A stretch of 38,489 nt of DNA from an uncultured Oscillospiraceae bacterium (lineage in GTDB: Bacteria; Bacillota; Clostridia; Oscillospirales; Oscillospiraceae): positions 1-38,489 of the forward strand of contig CAJUFJ010000032.1 of the NCBI GenBank assembly GCA_910585815.1. The letters run 5' to 3'. The position numbers and the translations under genes were made by a program. The notes beneath the pieces were generated by a model, which ran no database searches, had not been told where the DNA came from, and worked only from the letters and a program-made list of their open reading frames with translations. Positions within the stretch are counted from its first letter, which is position 1; each line of letters opens with the position of its first letter. Below, one piece after another: positions 38,073 to 38,489 of this stretch.

Positions 38073-38101
38073 ATTATACCCACCCCCCTGCCGTTTGTCA
38101 A
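38073..38101 (-). promoter_or_regulatory. Consensus promoter of the antisense RNA
   Basis: Minus strand: TTGACA (38101-38096), a 17-nt spacer and TATAAT (38078-38073), a perfect sigma-A consensus, with no protein-coding gene downstream. Confidence 0.9.
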
Positions 38102-38140
38102 CGGCGGGTTTTCTCTTTTGCGCGCTTGTCTCATAAGCTG

Positions 38141-38208
38141 AGTAGGGCAAGGGCTCTGCCCTGCGGGGGACGGAGGGGACAGGCAGGGGTAGAACCCCTG
38201 CCCTACAG
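38141..38208. repeat. Family B-like repeat enclosing a family A tail
   Basis: The ends GTAGGGCA (38142-38149) and TGCCCTAC (38199-38206) are inverted. Inside are CAGGGGTAGAACCCCTG and the tail CCTGCGGGGGACGGAGGGG shared with family A elements, so the two families are related or nested here. Confidence 0.65.
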
Positions 38209-38288
38209 GTCGGACCGGCCGGGTTTTTCGCAGGCCGTCCACATTGATAAGACGGGCGCGGGCTCCTTTTGTAACACTCCCCCCGGTC

Positions 38289-38316
38289 TGTTACGGCAAT
38301 GTTACTGTTCTGTTAC
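38289..38316 (+). promoter_or_regulatory. Three TGTTAC direct repeats at 11-bp spacing
   Basis: TGTTAC occurs at 38289, 38300 and 38311, exactly one helical turn apart, ending 17 bp before the -35 of the next promoter. An inverted GTAACA lies at 38271. This is the pattern bound by OmpR/PhoB-type response regulators. Confidence 0.7.
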
Positions 38317-38332
38317 ACTTGCCCCGAAGGTG

Positions 38333-38361
38333 TTGACTTTCAAATTTTCGTTTGCTACAAT
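38333..38361 (+). promoter_or_regulatory. Promoter at the right edge
   Basis: TTGACT (38333-38338), a 17-nt spacer and TACAAT (38356-38361). It drives the structured leader and whatever gene lies beyond the window. Confidence 0.8.
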
Positions 38362-38365
38362 GCGC

Positions 38366-38489
38366 GTAGAGGTTAGGAAACCTTTTGCCGTGTCCGGTCT
38401 GTGGAACGAACCGAGCGACCTGGATGCAAGGGGAGTGACACGGCGGTGGCAGGGGCGAAATGTTGAAAAACCTCGAAATTTTTGGATAA
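38366..38489 (+). ncRNA. Structured 5' leader or small RNA of unknown class
   Basis: GCCGTGTC (38387-38394) pairs perfectly with GACACGGC (38437-38444). GAGGTT (38369-38374) can pair either with a nearby AACCT (38379-38383, tetraloop hairpin) or with the distal AACCTC (38469-38474), two exclusive folds. Between the GCCGTGTC arms lie further short complementary pieces (GGTC/GACC). The RNA may extend past the window. I could not match it to a riboswitch, SRP RNA or 6S RNA. Confidence 0.45.

Noticed and set aside
38460..38489. Nine-codon ORF starting MLKNLEIFG that resembles the first residues of an SMC protein
   Set aside because: A TAA follows in frame directly at the window edge, so it does not continue into an SMC gene. 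It overlaps the structured leader, so it is treated as chance or a possible leader peptide only.
38366..38489. 6S RNA, SRP RNA, T-box or TPP/cobalamin/c-di-GMP riboswitch
   Set aside because: None of the conserved sequence blocks of these classes is visible in the leader.

Overview
The window reads as a chromosome segment from a high-GC gut Clostridia, most like the Oscillospiraceae group around Flavonifractor, Lawsonibacter or Pseudoflavonifractor. This is an inference from strong AAGGAGG ribosome sites, GC-rich third codon positions, Firmicute gene pairs (Asp23 with a DAK2-type kinase; rpsF-ssb-rpsR), a SpoIIE sporulation phosphatase, and abundant GC-rich palindromic intergenic repeats. No rRNA, tRNA, CRISPR array, integrase or transposase was seen. 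Most of the window is ordinary chromosome, with small accessory modules concentrated in the last 5 kb.

Layout, left: palindromic repeats, a small AT-rich lipoprotein gene, a MATE exporter, the rpsF-ssb-rpsR operon, a kinase-like ATPase without a recognisable phosphoacceptor histidine, gap, an XRE regulator with a candidate operator, and an alcohol dehydrogenase/cyclase pair. Two near-identical 200-bp palindromic elements (8738-8945 and 12452-12659) bracket a response regulator / ABC-2 transporter / histidine kinase locus. An ECF sigma factor with a membrane-anchored partner and mnmE follow.

Centre: upstream of mnmE lies a tight cluster of six DnaA-box-like 9-mers. Then come a metallo-hydrolase, a COG2509-type flavoprotein, a zinc-ribbon membrane protein, dCMP deaminase, a VanY-type carboxypeptidase, a translationally coupled cytidylate-kinase-like/class-I amidotransferase pair, a malQ-glgP glucan degradation pair, an L-cysteine desulfidase, a HAD phosphatase, an orphan ribbon-helix-helix protein, a TraB/GumN protein and the Asp23-DAK2 operon.

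Right end: two toxin-antitoxin-like loci stand out. At 33229-33941 (minus strand) there is a complete type III toxin-antitoxin layout: consensus promoter, two 53-nt RNA repeats with compensatory base changes and pseudoknot potential, an attenuating terminator, then a ToxN/AbiQ-like toxin gene. At 37797-38101 a 27-codon ORF with a sequestered Shine-Dalgarno is opposed by a convergent antisense transcription unit with a perfect TTGACA-N17-TATAAT promoter. Both share a bidirectional terminator, as in type I toxin-antitoxin loci, but the peptide is unlike known type I toxins. Two unknown small genes precede it. spoIIE lies between the two loci. The window ends in a promoter preceded by three TGTTAC direct repeats at exact 11-bp spacing and followed by a structured leader of unknown class; its gene lies outside the window.
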